From JAHBNG01 sp039028975 (GTDB lineage: Bacteria > Chloroflexota > Anaerolineae > Caldilineales > Caldilineaceae), in NCBI GenBank assembly GCA_039028975.1, contig JBCCHB010000045.1, positions 38,469-102,468 of the forward strand: a DNA stretch of 64,000 bases. Direction: 5' to 3'. Made by a program: the position numbers and the translations under genes. This document shows, one piece after another, positions 52,073 through 61,017 of the stretch (the stretch's first letter is position 1; each line of letters begins with the position of its first letter). Below the pieces are notes generated by a model. It did not search any database. It saw nothing but the letters and a program-made list of their open reading frames with translations, and had not been told where the DNA came from.

Positions 52073-54283
52073 ATGATTAGACGCCTTCCCCAAAGCTTAA
52101 GTTCACGCTTGCTTGTTGCTCTTACGATTGTTGCCCTGCTAGCTGTATGTGGCCTGGGCATTACCGCTTACTACAGTGAACGCGACGCATTGATGAAACA
52201 AGTCCGTTCCGAGCTAGAGACCATTGTTCAACTCAAAGAAACTCAACTAGCAGAGTGGTTTAGTGAACGCAGGGCAGATCTGTACTTGGTTTCAATGAAC
52301 AAATTGAATCAAGAATATCTGATGGCTCTGCTCAATTCGGAGAATAACCCTGTAAGCCAAGAACCGTATGCTAGAATCTTACGGGAAAACTTACTAACCA
52401 TCAGGGCCAATCAGCCTTTCTATCGACGCCTGGAAATCTTGGATGTGGATGGGCGTATTGTGGTTTCTACTGACCTGCCTCGTACCCAACAGATGACCAC
52501 AGAAGGTTCGTTTTTTCACCGAGTTTTGGCTTCCTCTTCCCGACATGCAATCAAAGACTTGCACACGAATCCAGAAACAGGTGAGATCGAAATGGTTTTG
52601 GGGCTGGCGATCTCTCTACACGAGATCGCCTCTACGGTGGATACCAATGGGGATATGAAGGAAGATATGATGGGACCGACTGAGCGGATTATTGGTGTCG
52701 TCACCATGAGCATCGCCGCTGAAGAATCGCTCTTTCCCATCTTCAATCAATGGCCTGGAGATATTGAAACAGGCGAAATGATGCTTTTGAGGGATTCGGG
52801 TGACAGATACTTGGTGCTAAATCCCTTGCTACGAGATCCTCAGTCCCCCCTATCTCTCACCATCGAAAAACGCACGGAAAGTGCTGTACCAATTCGTTTG
52901 GCTATGGCTGGTAATAGTGGAACGTTGTTAACGACTGACTACCTGGGGAATTCAGTCGTTGTTGCTTTTCAAATCGCCACAGTCATGCCTTGGTCTATTC
53001 TAGCCAAGATGGACCAGCATGAAGCCTTTGCACCCATTCGGTCGCTTGCTCGTCAGATCCTACTTGTTGGGCTTATCTCCTTTATACTTGCGTGGTCCCT
53101 TGCCTTTGTCCTTTGGCGCCGATTTTCTATGCCATTGGCCCAATTGGTACGGGCCACTCGTACGGTGATAGAGGGTGACTATAGTGTTGACCTTCAGGTA
53201 AAAAACGATGATGAAATTGGCCTGCTGGCTCGTTCCTTCGATGAAATGATTAGGACGTTAGAGCGACGACAGAACGAACTACAGATGGCGAATCGCGTTA
53301 TCGCCGATTCGGCTTTGACGAATACCCGCTTAGTGAAAGAATTAAAGTCCCTGAACGTCGACCTAGAGACCAAAGTGGCAGCTCGGACCAAAGACCTTTC
53401 AGAAGCCAATCAGAAGCTCACCCAACTTGACCAACTCAAGTCGAAATTTATCTCCAACGTCTCCCATGAATTGCGTAACCCTGTCGCCAGCCTCAAGCTT
53501 TATCGACGCCTATTGGAAAAGAGCACAGATGAGAATCGTAGTCGCTATATAGCTGCCATTGCAAGCCAAATCGATTGGTTAAGTACATTAGTTGAGAATA
53601 TTCTCGATTTGACCCAGTTAGAGCAGGAAGTACTTCAGCCCGAACTCGAGTTCATTGACCTTACTGCTATTGTTTTGGAGGTTTTATCGATCTATGAACC
53701 GATTATCGAAGATACAAATCTCGAGCTACTTCGGGAAGTAGATGATTCTCCTATATGCATCCATGGCTCAGAGAGCAAGATCCGCCAAATGCTCACTAAT
53801 TTGTTGACAAATGCCGTTAATTATACGCCTGAAGGGACAATTACTATCCAGCTATATACAAGCAAGACCGATGCAATAGTCATTGTTGAAGATACGGGGA
53901 TTGGCATCGAAAAAGATGATCTGCCTCATCTCTTTGAACGATTCTATCGAGGTCAAAATACCCATGAGCTAGAGACCAGGGGGACTGGCCTGGGTTTGGG
54001 AATTGTCAATGAAATTGTTGCCATGCATTCAGGTCATATAGAAGTAAAAAGCCAAGTCGCAGTAGGTAGTCGATTCCGAGTTTTCTTACCCCTCTTTCAG
54101 TCTAGCCAGAAGAATCAGCCCAAGGAAGATGAACAAACCGAGGGGAAGCACCAAACCAGAGAAGATAGTCTATCGAATAGGCGCAATCTAACTCACCAGA
54201 CAGAGCCCCACCAAGGACAACTTCACTCGTTCGCAACCTCTACCCAACTCTATTCGACAGACTTAGAAGAGCTAGACAGATAA
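52073..54283 (+). CDS. Membrane-bound sensor histidine kinase (dCache-like sensor, HAMP, HisKA)
   Basis: A 736-residue kinase. Order: membrane segment 1 (about 12-32), extracytoplasmic sensor (about 35-328), membrane segment 2 (329-348), HAMP (350-400), coiled coil, HisKA with H465 (SNVSHELRNP), and HATPase_c with N-box near N576/N580 and G1 DTGIG at 607-611, then RGTGLGLGIV. A polar 60-residue tail follows. The sensor domain length fits a dCache fold, which detects small molecules or peptides. No response regulator gene lies next to it, so it is an orphan in this window and its output is unknown. The ATG at 52073 lacks a clear ribosome binding site. Confidence 0.92.
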   Translation: MIRRLPQSLSSRLLVALTIVALLAVCGLGITAYYSERDALMKQVRSELETIVQLKETQLAEWFSERRADLYLVSMNKLNQEYLMALLNSENNPVSQEPYARILRENLLTIRANQPFYRRLEILDVDGRIVVSTDLPRTQQMTTEGSFFHRVLASSSRHAIKDLHTNPETGEIEMVLGLAISLHEIASTVDTNGDMKEDMMGPTERIIGVVTMSIAAEESLFPIFNQWPGDIETGEMMLLRDSGDRYLVLNPLLRDPQSPLSLTIEKRTESAVPIRLAMAGNSGTLLTTDYLGNSVVVAFQIATVMPWSILAKMDQHEAFAPIRSLARQILLVGLISFILAWSLAFVLWRRFSMPLAQLVRATRTVIEGDYSVDLQVKNDDEIGLLARSFDEMIRTLERRQNELQMANRVIADSALTNTRLVKELKSLNVDLETKVAARTKDLSEANQKLTQLDQLKSKFISNVSHELRNPVASLKLYRRLLEKSTDENRSRYIAAIASQIDWLSTLVENILDLTQLEQEVLQPELEFIDLTAIVLEVLSIYEPIIEDTNLELLREVDDSPICIHGSESKIRQMLTNLLTNAVNYTPEGTITIQLYTSKTDAIVIVEDTGIGIEKDDLPHLFERFYRGQNTHELETRGTGLGLGIVNEIVAMHSGHIEVKSQVAVGSRFRVFLPLFQSSQKNQPKEDEQTEGKHQTREDSLSNRRNLTHQTEPHQGQLHSFATSTQLYSTDLEELDR

Positions 54284-54596
54284 GCAGTATGAGCCCCAAT
54301 GCAACGGTCACTCGGCCTGCATAGGACCATAGCCGTGATTCTCTCGCGTGGAGCTGCAAACGATTCTCTAAATATAGCACATAAATCAGCCAAGCACTTC
54401 CCAGAATAAAAATGGAAAAGCGACTATAAGGCTGCACCGATTCGCTCGTCCAGCCAAAGAGTCGCCATGGGGATTGGACCCATATGCTGACAAGGTAAAT
54501 GCCAACAGAGTGCAGCATCCACACTGTCCAGCCTGAAAGTCCTCCGACCAAAATCCAAACAAAGTAGGCTTGTAAAACCTGCTTAGTACCTTTCAC
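54240..54596 (-). CDS. Small membrane protein of unknown function
   Basis: 118 residues with three hydrophobic segments (about 8-33, 58-75 and 89-112) and short charged loops. I recognise no family. Its 3' end overlaps the end of the histidine kinase gene by 44 bp and its start overlaps the end of the TrmH-like gene by 14 bp, so it is probably translated as the second gene of that minus-strand pair. The overlaps favour a real gene, but no independent similarity supports it. Confidence 0.55.
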   Translation of the reverse strand: MKGTKQVLQAYFVWILVGGLSGWTVWMLHSVGIYLVSIWVQSPWRLFGWTSESVQPYSRFSIFILGSAWLIYVLYLENRLQLHARESRLWSYAGRVTVALGLILLICLALLSLSNRVG

Positions 54597-55446
54597 TTGA
54601 TCTCCTCACTATTAAACCGTGCATGCTGTATCGTATATGGTAAAGGGCAATGCTCAACGCAACGGCCACATTGAGTGAACCCTTTATACCCAACATGGGT
54701 AAGTGAATTCGCTCATCCGCCAACGCCTGTATCTCTGGATCAACTCCGGCTATCTCATTGCCAACTATTAAAACAATTGAGGGACTTTGCCCATTCTGGT
54801 TGGCTTGCACACTGCTCCATCCTTGGTCTGGGCTGGCCAAAGTATAGAGCGAACGGCTATCTTTTGCCATTTCCAAGCACCAAAGCTGCTTGCCTAATTT
54901 CTGTAGCTCTTGGGCCTTCTGTAAACCGTTTGCGCTGTAGCTCCACGGTACAACCTCTTCGGCACCAAGCGCCGTTTTGTGTAAACGAGGATTTTCCGGT
55001 GTGGGCGTGATACCGCAAAGATGGATATGGTCAACCTTAGCCCCATCTGCCGTACGAAAAATGGTTCCAACGTTGAAGACACTTCTTAGATTATCGAGAA
55101 ATAGTTCAAGTGGTGCAGACAATTGCGTCCCATGCTGCGGCTGTGAGGGACCTATTGTTGTTTTGGTTGCCGTGCCGATGGGGAGTCCATCAAGCCCCAT
55201 GTTGACCGCTCCATGGTCTAGGTTGATTGGATTGGAGGAGCTGTTATATTCTCGAACCAACGATGCCTCTTTCCCACATCTCGGGCAATAGGTTAGAAGT
55301 GAGTCATCCACAACCTGGGGAAATCGTAAGTGGCATGAGTGGTCAGAACATTCTCTAATTTGCAAAAAAGTTGACATAACAGTCCATGAGCCATCGGTCT
55401 GGATGACTTCAACACTTAGGCCTTTAAAGCTGTGAATTGGACACAA
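54583..55446 (-). CDS. TrmH/SpoU-family RNA methyltransferase with N-terminal zinc ribbon
   Basis: The C-terminal two thirds is a SPOUT methylase: LFLDNLRSVFNVGTIFRTAD (motif 1), IVLIVGNEIAGVDPE (motif 2) and IHLPMLGIKGSLNVAVALSIA (motif 3), the trefoil knot that binds SAM. It modifies a ribose or base in tRNA or rRNA. The N-terminal 85 residues carry a zinc-ribbon-like ECSDHSCHLRF and CPRCGKE, an unusual addition. A start at the internal ATG at 55375-55377 would still leave the ribbon. The RNA target is unknown. Confidence 0.87.
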   Translation of the reverse strand: MCPIHSFKGLSVEVIQTDGSWTVMSTFLQIRECSDHSCHLRFPQVVDDSLLTYCPRCGKEASLVREYNSSSNPINLDHGAVNMGLDGLPIGTATKTTIGPSQPQHGTQLSAPLELFLDNLRSVFNVGTIFRTADGAKVDHIHLCGITPTPENPRLHKTALGAEEVVPWSYSANGLQKAQELQKLGKQLWCLEMAKDSRSLYTLASPDQGWSSVQANQNGQSPSIVLIVGNEIAGVDPEIQALADERIHLPMLGIKGSLNVAVALSIALYHIRYSMHGLIVRRSSERY

Positions 55447-55588
55447 AATTGTCGATATTGAGTTTAACTGCTTTTCTAGTACTGTCGAAGGCCTCCGAAT
55501 TGTCAGAGCCTTTTCGGGCAGTCGTCCTGAGCTACCAGTGAAGGTGAAATCGAATTAGTTCCTTTTGAAAAGCGCCGTTTGGTTTCCC

Positions 55589-55966
55589 TCAGATGAATTC
55601 ACCAATTCGGTTGCCTAACAAAACGGCGCCAAAGCCGAAAAAAAGATGTAGCCCTATGTAAAGAAGGGCAAGAATAGACTGGTCCTTTTGTACCAATCCA
55701 ATAGTCTCATTCCCGAACGTTGAGAAGGTTGTGAACGCGCCCAAAAACCCTGTAAAGACAAGTAACCTCGTTTCGGCTGTAAAAAGACCATGAGCAGTTC
55801 CAACTTGGCTCAAAATCCCGATCAACAGGCAGCCCAAAACATTGACCATCAGGGTTCCTACGGGAAGCCCTAATAACGTACTTTGGGATTGGATCCACGT
55901 GCTAACCAGGAAGCGTGCTATGGCACCTGCAAATCCGCCAAGGCCTACTAAAAGTATATCTTGCAT
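55589..55966 (-). CDS. crcB: Fluoride ion channel CrcB/FluC
   Basis: A 125-residue membrane protein with four hydrophobic segments. Residues GFLGAFTTFSTFGNE are the channel signature, with the phenylalanines that line the pore, and GLGGFAGAIARFLV with VNVLGCLLIGI complete the match. It exports fluoride by an anion channel that works as a dual-topology dimer. No fluoride riboswitch fold is evident just upstream. The gene is close to the EamA gene upstream, 27 bp apart, so they may be co-transcribed. Confidence 0.95.
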   Translation of the reverse strand: MQDILLVGLGGFAGAIARFLVSTWIQSQSTLLGLPVGTLMVNVLGCLLIGILSQVGTAHGLFTAETRLLVFTGFLGAFTTFSTFGNETIGLVQKDQSILALLYIGLHLFFGFGAVLLGNRIGEFI

Positions 55967-55993
55967 AGATTTATAGTACGGTCGATATAATGA

Positions 55994-56908
55994 TCAATCC
56001 GTTTGCAAAATAATAATTCCCGCTGCAATCAACACACCACCAACCAACGCAATACCTAGGTTTTTAGGCAATTGAACACCCACATTGGGCGCAATCCAGA
56101 CAACAATGGCTTGGAATAGAATTGTAAAGAAAGCGTACGAAAGAAAGATAATTATAGCCTGAGAGGCCCCAATGTATCGCTGAGCTGTGTTAAAGCAAAG
56201 CCAGGAGAGTCCGCGACCGATGCCAATCAAACCGATCATCATAATCGTTGCCCACCCCACCGAATAGCCAGGATCAATAGTTATCATTGTGCGACTAAAC
56301 GGAAAAGCACCGAAGAGAAAGAAGGCCCCAATAAGCATAGCCAACCCTGTGGTTCCAGCCGCGTTGCCATGGTCGAAGAGAGGCTTCATCAAGACGATAC
56401 CTACGGCGATCATCAAACGTCCCCCGATTGTTAACGTCTCCCCTAAACCCCAAGTAACCCACAGCGTCGATGGGTCAAAGTTGATCAATGTGGCACCAAA
56501 CAAGGCCAGCAAAATCGCCACTAGGCGTCGTCTAGAAAGGGTTTCATTTAAGAATAAAATGGCCAGTGCCACCACGAAGAAAGTCTGTAGTTGACCGAGT
56601 AGGTTGGCTTTCCCTGCCCCAATCTGGCCAGCGGCCGCAAAGCTCAGAAGAAACCCAGCGCCATGAATCAGAAACCCACCGACTATTGCGCGCGCCCAAG
56701 CGCTAGGGGTCCAACTGCGCCAATCGATCCCACCACGCTGCATAGCAACAGCCAGCAGGACAAGGCTACCAATGAGCGCGCCCCACATGGTGGCTATCAA
56801 TGACGGTGTATGAAAAAAATTGATGGCGATTTCCGTCAATACCCATACAATACCTGCGATAACTGCAGAGAGAAGCGCATACAAGCTATAGCGGAATTGA
56901 TTCGTCAA
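55994..56908 (-). CDS. EamA/DMT-superfamily transporter
   Basis: A 304-residue protein with ten hydrophobic segments that fall in two similar halves, each resembling an EamA domain. For example the first half has ANLLGQLQTFFVVALAILFL with LSRRRLVAILLALFGA; the second ends GVLIAAGIIILQTD. These exporters move metabolites such as amino acids or nucleotides. The substrate is unknown. It begins 172 bp from the divergent coproheme decarboxylase-like gene, with the shared region at 56909-57080. Confidence 0.87.
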   Translation of the reverse strand: MTNQFRYSLYALLSAVIAGIVWVLTEIAINFFHTPSLIATMWGALIGSLVLLAVAMQRGGIDWRSWTPSAWARAIVGGFLIHGAGFLLSFAAAGQIGAGKANLLGQLQTFFVVALAILFLNETLSRRRLVAILLALFGATLINFDPSTLWVTWGLGETLTIGGRLMIAVGIVLMKPLFDHGNAAGTTGLAMLIGAFFLFGAFPFSRTMITIDPGYSVGWATIMMIGLIGIGRGLSWLCFNTAQRYIGASQAIIIFLSYAFFTILFQAIVVWIAPNVGVQLPKNLGIALVGGVLIAAGIIILQTD

Positions 56909-57034
56909 TCTGTATCGCCCCTTCGTCTTGAGCTATGGGTTCTTGGATATCATCCTCTTGGCGTTTGCTATCATTTACCCAAATTATACACCCCAAATGA
57001 AGGCGCTGCTACTTGACCAACCCGTCGCTGCGCA

Positions 57035-57056
57035 GTACAATTGTGAAAAATTGTAC
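57035..57056. promoter_or_regulatory. Perfect palindrome upstream of the haem gene
   Basis: GTACAATT and AATTGTAC are exact inverted copies separated by GTGAAA. It lies 24 bases before the GTG of the downstream gene, in the region shared with the divergent transporter gene, a typical operator position. Confidence 0.6.
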
Positions 57057-57080
57057 ATATGATTTCAAAAGGAAGCTACT

Positions 57081-57791
57081 GTGAACGAAAATCCTCCACT
57101 AGATCTCAGTGAAAAAGGCCGGAAAAATGGTCAACCGATTTCGCTAGACCGCCGTCTCTTTATGCAGTTTCTGGCCTTTGGTGGATGTCTCAATGTCCAG
57201 CCTATACAGGACACGCTTGCACAATCAGGCGCAGATGCGGTGCTTTATGCAGACGTCAACGACGCCCAAGCTGTGGGGCTGCTAACCCTCTCAGAAAACC
57301 CCAATTTCTTTGTTGATACATTGCGACCTTTGTTACAAAAAACGCCTTTCGTCGAGCTAACACCTAAACCAGAGATGACCATGATGGGGCGTACCTATAC
57401 TATTGGCTATGAACCCGATTTAGAAGAAGCTCTGTTCAACAGGCCGAGAGGGCGAGTCTTAAATCCAGAACTGCCTTGGGTTATCTGGTATCCGCTGAGG
57501 CGCTCGGGAAGCTTTGAGGAACTATCTGACGAAGAGCAGCGTAAAGCATTAGGAGAACACGGTGGCATCGGGAAAGCCTTTGGTCGAGCTGGTTTAGCCA
57601 CCGACATTCGCCTTGCCTGCCACGGTTTAGATAAGCACGACAATGATTTTGTCATTGGTCTTTTAGGAAAAGAGCTATTCCCTCTCTCCGCAGTTGTCCA
57701 GACCATGCGAAAGACCATTCAGACCAAAAGGCACATTGACAGGTTAGGCCCTTTCTTCGTGGGGAAAGTGCTCTGGCAGAGTAAAATTTAG
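57081..57791 (+). CDS. chdC: Chlorite dismutase-family protein, probably coproheme decarboxylase (ChdC/HemQ)
   Basis: A 236-residue member of the ChdC/Cld superfamily. The catalytic tyrosine is Y137 in IWYPLRR and the proximal histidine is H160 in GEHGG, 23 residues apart; in Listeria and Geobacillus ChdC the equivalents are 27-28 apart. HGLDKHDNDF and RLGPFFVGK match the C-terminal part. ChdC converts coproheme to haem b at the end of the coproporphyrin-dependent pathway, which fits the haem genes that follow. GGAAGC lies just before the GTG start. The N-terminal half is not closely similar and the first 25 residues are extra. Confidence 0.82.
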   Translation: MNENPPLDLSEKGRKNGQPISLDRRLFMQFLAFGGCLNVQPIQDTLAQSGADAVLYADVNDAQAVGLLTLSENPNFFVDTLRPLLQKTPFVELTPKPEMTMMGRTYTIGYEPDLEEALFNRPRGRVLNPELPWVIWYPLRRSGSFEELSDEEQRKALGEHGGIGKAFGRAGLATDIRLACHGLDKHDNDFVIGLLGKELFPLSAVVQTMRKTIQTKRHIDRLGPFFVGKVLWQSKI

Positions 57792-58050
57792 ACTCAAAGG
57801 CACTTCCGCAAAAGGCGCACAGGTGGCCAGACTTATACGTGGCATGCCCCCTTGGCGCATATGTTTAGACTTTCACGCCATTGCATTGAGAGTGAGACCA
57901 GATTGAAGACAGTAGTTTTTAGCCAGGTACGCCTAGGGGTAAGACAATTGATCTCAGCATAATTTTACTTTAGTTAACGCAGAATTAGCGTTCTTTTTAC
58001 GATTCAATGATATGCTGGATGCAATAGGTTATCAAATACATTGAGATATA

Positions 58051-59145
58051 ATGACCAAACCCATGACCATTCTAGATAGTGAACAAACGAATACGTATGA
58101 TGCATTACTGATCGTCTCTTTTGGTGGTCCTGAAGGCATGGATGACGTCATCCCTTTTTTGGAAAATGTATTGCGGGGTCGTAATGTACCCAGGGAGCGC
58201 TTGGTAGAGGTCTCCCGTCACTATGCACTTTTTGATGGTGTCAGCCCAATTAATGCCCAGAATCGAGCACTAATCAAGGCGTTAGAAGTAGAATTAGCTG
58301 AGCACGGGCCTACGCTTCCCATCTATTGGGGAAATCGCAACTGGCATCCTATGTTAGAGCAAACAATGGAGCAGATGAAAGAGGATGGCATCAAAAAAGT
58401 ACTGACCTTCTTTACATCTATGTTCAGCTCTTATTCGGGATGTCGCCAGTATCGAGAGGATCTCTATCGCACTAGCCAGGTTGTCGCTCCTTACACGTTT
58501 GACTTTGATAAAATTCGTATGGCCTATAACCACCCAGGCTATATCCAACCAAACGTAGAGAATGTGCAAGCAGCGTTTGAGCAGATTCCCTCTGCAAGGA
58601 GGGAGGACGTTCATCTCGCCTTTACTGCCCATAGTCTACCGATGGGCATGGCGGCCAATTGTGCATATGAGGCCCAGTTAGCCGAGTCCAGCCAGCTTGT
58701 GGCTGAGGAGGTTGGTGTCAAAAACTGGCAATTAGTCTACCAGAGTCGTTCTGGGCCACCTCAGCAGCCCTGGCTCGAGCCAGATATCTGTGACCACTTG
58801 GAGGTACTTCATGCCCAAGGGGTAGAGGATGTGGTTATCTTGCCAATTGGCTTCATCTCAGATCATATGGAGGTAATCTATGATCTAGACACAGAAGCCA
58901 AGGAACTCTGCCAATCCCTAGGTCTTAACATGATTCGGGCGGCAACCGTGGGTACCCATCCTCGATTTGTACAGATGATACGCGAATTAATTGTTGAACG
59001 AACGAGCGACAGTCCCAACCGACTAGTATTGGGGACGCGTGGCGCCAACCATGATATTTGCGGGCCCAACTGCTGTTTGTCGGGGCGCCCGGGAGAACCC
59101 AAACCAACGGTGGCACAGCTACCTTCTATGCTGGCCAAACAGTAA
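58051..59145 (+). CDS. hemH: Ferrochelatase (coproporphyrin ferrochelatase type)
   Basis: A 364-residue enzyme that inserts iron into (copro)porphyrin. It has the catalytic histidine H194 in FTAHSLPMGM and E274 in ISDHMEVIYDLD, with DALLIVSFGGPEG at the start. It matches the actinobacterial type in SYSGCRQYREDL (C131) and in the C-terminal C337, C341 and C342 (DICGPNCCL), the cysteines likely to hold a 2Fe-2S cluster. The preceding gene is the coproheme decarboxylase and the next is hemA, so the pathway is the coproporphyrin-dependent one. A weak AACGC/GCGTT stem lies at 57976-57992. Confidence 0.94.
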   Translation: MTKPMTILDSEQTNTYDALLIVSFGGPEGMDDVIPFLENVLRGRNVPRERLVEVSRHYALFDGVSPINAQNRALIKALEVELAEHGPTLPIYWGNRNWHPMLEQTMEQMKEDGIKKVLTFFTSMFSSYSGCRQYREDLYRTSQVVAPYTFDFDKIRMAYNHPGYIQPNVENVQAAFEQIPSARREDVHLAFTAHSLPMGMAANCAYEAQLAESSQLVAEEVGVKNWQLVYQSRSGPPQQPWLEPDICDHLEVLHAQGVEDVVILPIGFISDHMEVIYDLDTEAKELCQSLGLNMIRAATVGTHPRFVQMIRELIVERTSDSPNRLVLGTRGANHDICGPNCCLSGRPGEPKPTVAQLPSMLAKQ

Positions 59146-59159
59146 TTTCATGACCGTTA

Positions 59160-59174
59160 TGTGACAAAGGTCAC
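59160..59174. promoter_or_regulatory. CRP/FNR-type binding site
   Basis: TGTGA-CAAAGG-TCAC fits the consensus TGTGAN6TCACA with one base at the end not checked. It lies 15 bp after the hemH stop and 300 bp before hemA. A redox or nitric-oxide-sensing FNR-type regulator of haem synthesis is plausible. The rest of 59146-59474 shows no gene. Confidence 0.5.
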
Positions 59175-59474
59175 TGTTCATATGACGAAAAATTTGCCAG
59201 AATACTCATCAGAGTATACTGCGGTTGAACATAGAGGTGAATTTTGCCCTTTGTGTAATGTTTACGAAAAGACAACGTTATAACGAGCGTACCAGGTAAT
59301 GAAACAAAATCGGAAAGTTTCATGCACGAATCTCCTCGGATGTTGCTATTGAGGAAATTGAACATCCATTTGTCAGGTTTCGTTTAACCTATGTTGCTGA
59401 ATATCCTATGACCTGGGTCTATTACATTTGAGATTTTGTTAAGCCATAAATTTTAGTCAAAATTCGAGCAAATC

Positions 59475-61016
59475 ATGTCTATTATACTTGTTGGCCTTAA
59501 TCACAATACTGCGCCAGTCTCTCTACGAGAACAACTCTCCTTAAGTGGTTGTGCCCTGGATATGGCGCTGGAGGAATTCCGCCACACCTTTATGGGATAT
59601 CCACCAGCCAAGCCAGATGGTTTCCGTTTGACAGAAGGGGCCTTTTTATCTACCTGTAATCGGTTAGAGATGTATGCCGTGTGCAGCAGCGATACAGATG
59701 AGGCAAACCATCAGAGCTGGCAATATATGACTCAATTCCTGGCTAGCCTTCAGGGGACCAATCTAGAACTACTTACTCAGCACCTTTACTTTAAAGCTGG
59801 GAGAGATGCGATTCAGCATTTGATGCGAGTTGCCTGTGGGCTAGATTCGCTGATTTTAGGTGAGCCTCAGATTATGGGTCAAGTAGCCTATGCCTATCGG
59901 GAAGCTCATGCTGTGCAAACAACTGGGCCCATCCTATCTCACTTGTTCAACCAAGCTATGCACACCGGCAAGCGTGCTCGTACTGAAACAGACATCAGTC
60001 GCCATACTACGTCCGTGAGCCACGCCGCAGCCCGGTTAGCATCCCAGGAGTTGGGTAATCTTCCTGAACAGAAGATTCTTATCGTTGGCGCAGGTGAAAT
60101 GGCCCAGTTGGCAGCCCAGGCCATGACGATGCATGATGCCCAGAATCTCACCATCATCAATCGAACATACAGCGGCGCAACCGAATTAGCCATGCAAGTA
60201 GGTGGGGTACCAATGGCTTGGCACCAAATTGAAGATGCCCTTATCGAAACCGATTTGGTAGTCACAGCTACTGGCGCTCCCCATATTGTGATTGACAGGG
60301 AGCAGGTGGAGAAGATTGTACCCAAGCGGGGCGGACGTACACTGCTCTTTATGGACATTGCAGTTCCCCGGGACGTGGACGAAAGCGTTGGATCTTTAGA
60401 TGGTGTCGTCTGCTATGATGTAGATGATCTTCAGGCAGCGGTTGACGAGAATATGGCCCAGCGTCAGGCTGAACTGCCTAAAGTAAATGCACTCATTCGC
60501 GAAGAGGTTTCGGGCATGCTCGACTGGCTCTCTCAGCGGGCCGTGGTCCCAGTTATTGTGGATATACGATCTAAGGCTCAGGAAATTGCCGCACTGGAAG
60601 TAGCTGACGCCAAGCGTCGTCTGCGCCGGATAAACGACCAAAGCACAGAAACAGCAGAGGCTCTAATCGACCGTCTCGCTCACCGCTTAGTCAATAAACT
60701 GATGCATGATCCTGTCATACAACTGAAGCATCACGCAGCCGCAGGTGATGGACACGAGTATGCATTTATGTTGCGTGACCTTTTTAAACTTTCCACTGAT
60801 AGTACATCTGCCGAGACGCTATCTGATGGTGTCTCTACTAATGTCATTACGAATGCATCTAATGATAAGTCCTGGAATGAGATTGCCTCAGGTGGTATTG
60901 TCTCGGATGGAACCAAACCCTTTGTTGAACGCGTATCCGAAAGAGGGCAAGAGAGGTTAGATGATACGCCAACGGTCCCAGCAGTGCCGACAACTCACCC
61001 TCTTACGGTAGGTTAA
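59475..61016 (+). CDS. hemA: Glutamyl-tRNA reductase
   Basis: The first committed enzyme of the C5 pathway to 5-aminolevulinate, reducing glutamyl-tRNA to glutamate-1-semialdehyde. It begins LVGLNHNTAPVSLREQL, has the catalytic cysteine C61 in STCNRLEMYAV, the ILGEPQIMGQV segment and the NADPH-binding LIVGAGEMAQLA. At 513 residues it is longer than the usual 420-460; the extra 80 C-terminal residues after the normal end near HEYAFMLRDLF are acidic and Ser/Thr-rich and look disordered. The stop is one base before the hemC start, so they are coupled. Confidence 0.95.
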   Translation: MSIILVGLNHNTAPVSLREQLSLSGCALDMALEEFRHTFMGYPPAKPDGFRLTEGAFLSTCNRLEMYAVCSSDTDEANHQSWQYMTQFLASLQGTNLELLTQHLYFKAGRDAIQHLMRVACGLDSLILGEPQIMGQVAYAYREAHAVQTTGPILSHLFNQAMHTGKRARTETDISRHTTSVSHAAARLASQELGNLPEQKILIVGAGEMAQLAAQAMTMHDAQNLTIINRTYSGATELAMQVGGVPMAWHQIEDALIETDLVVTATGAPHIVIDREQVEKIVPKRGGRTLLFMDIAVPRDVDESVGSLDGVVCYDVDDLQAAVDENMAQRQAELPKVNALIREEVSGMLDWLSQRAVVPVIVDIRSKAQEIAALEVADAKRRLRRINDQSTETAEALIDRLAHRLVNKLMHDPVIQLKHHAAAGDGHEYAFMLRDLFKLSTDSTSAETLSDGVSTNVITNASNDKSWNEIASGGIVSDGTKPFVERVSERGQERLDDTPTVPAVPTTHPLTVG

Positions 61017-61017
61017 G

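Noticed and set aside
55447..55993. Fluoride riboswitch upstream of crcB
   Set aside because: The short region before the gene shows no recognisable pseudoknot core.
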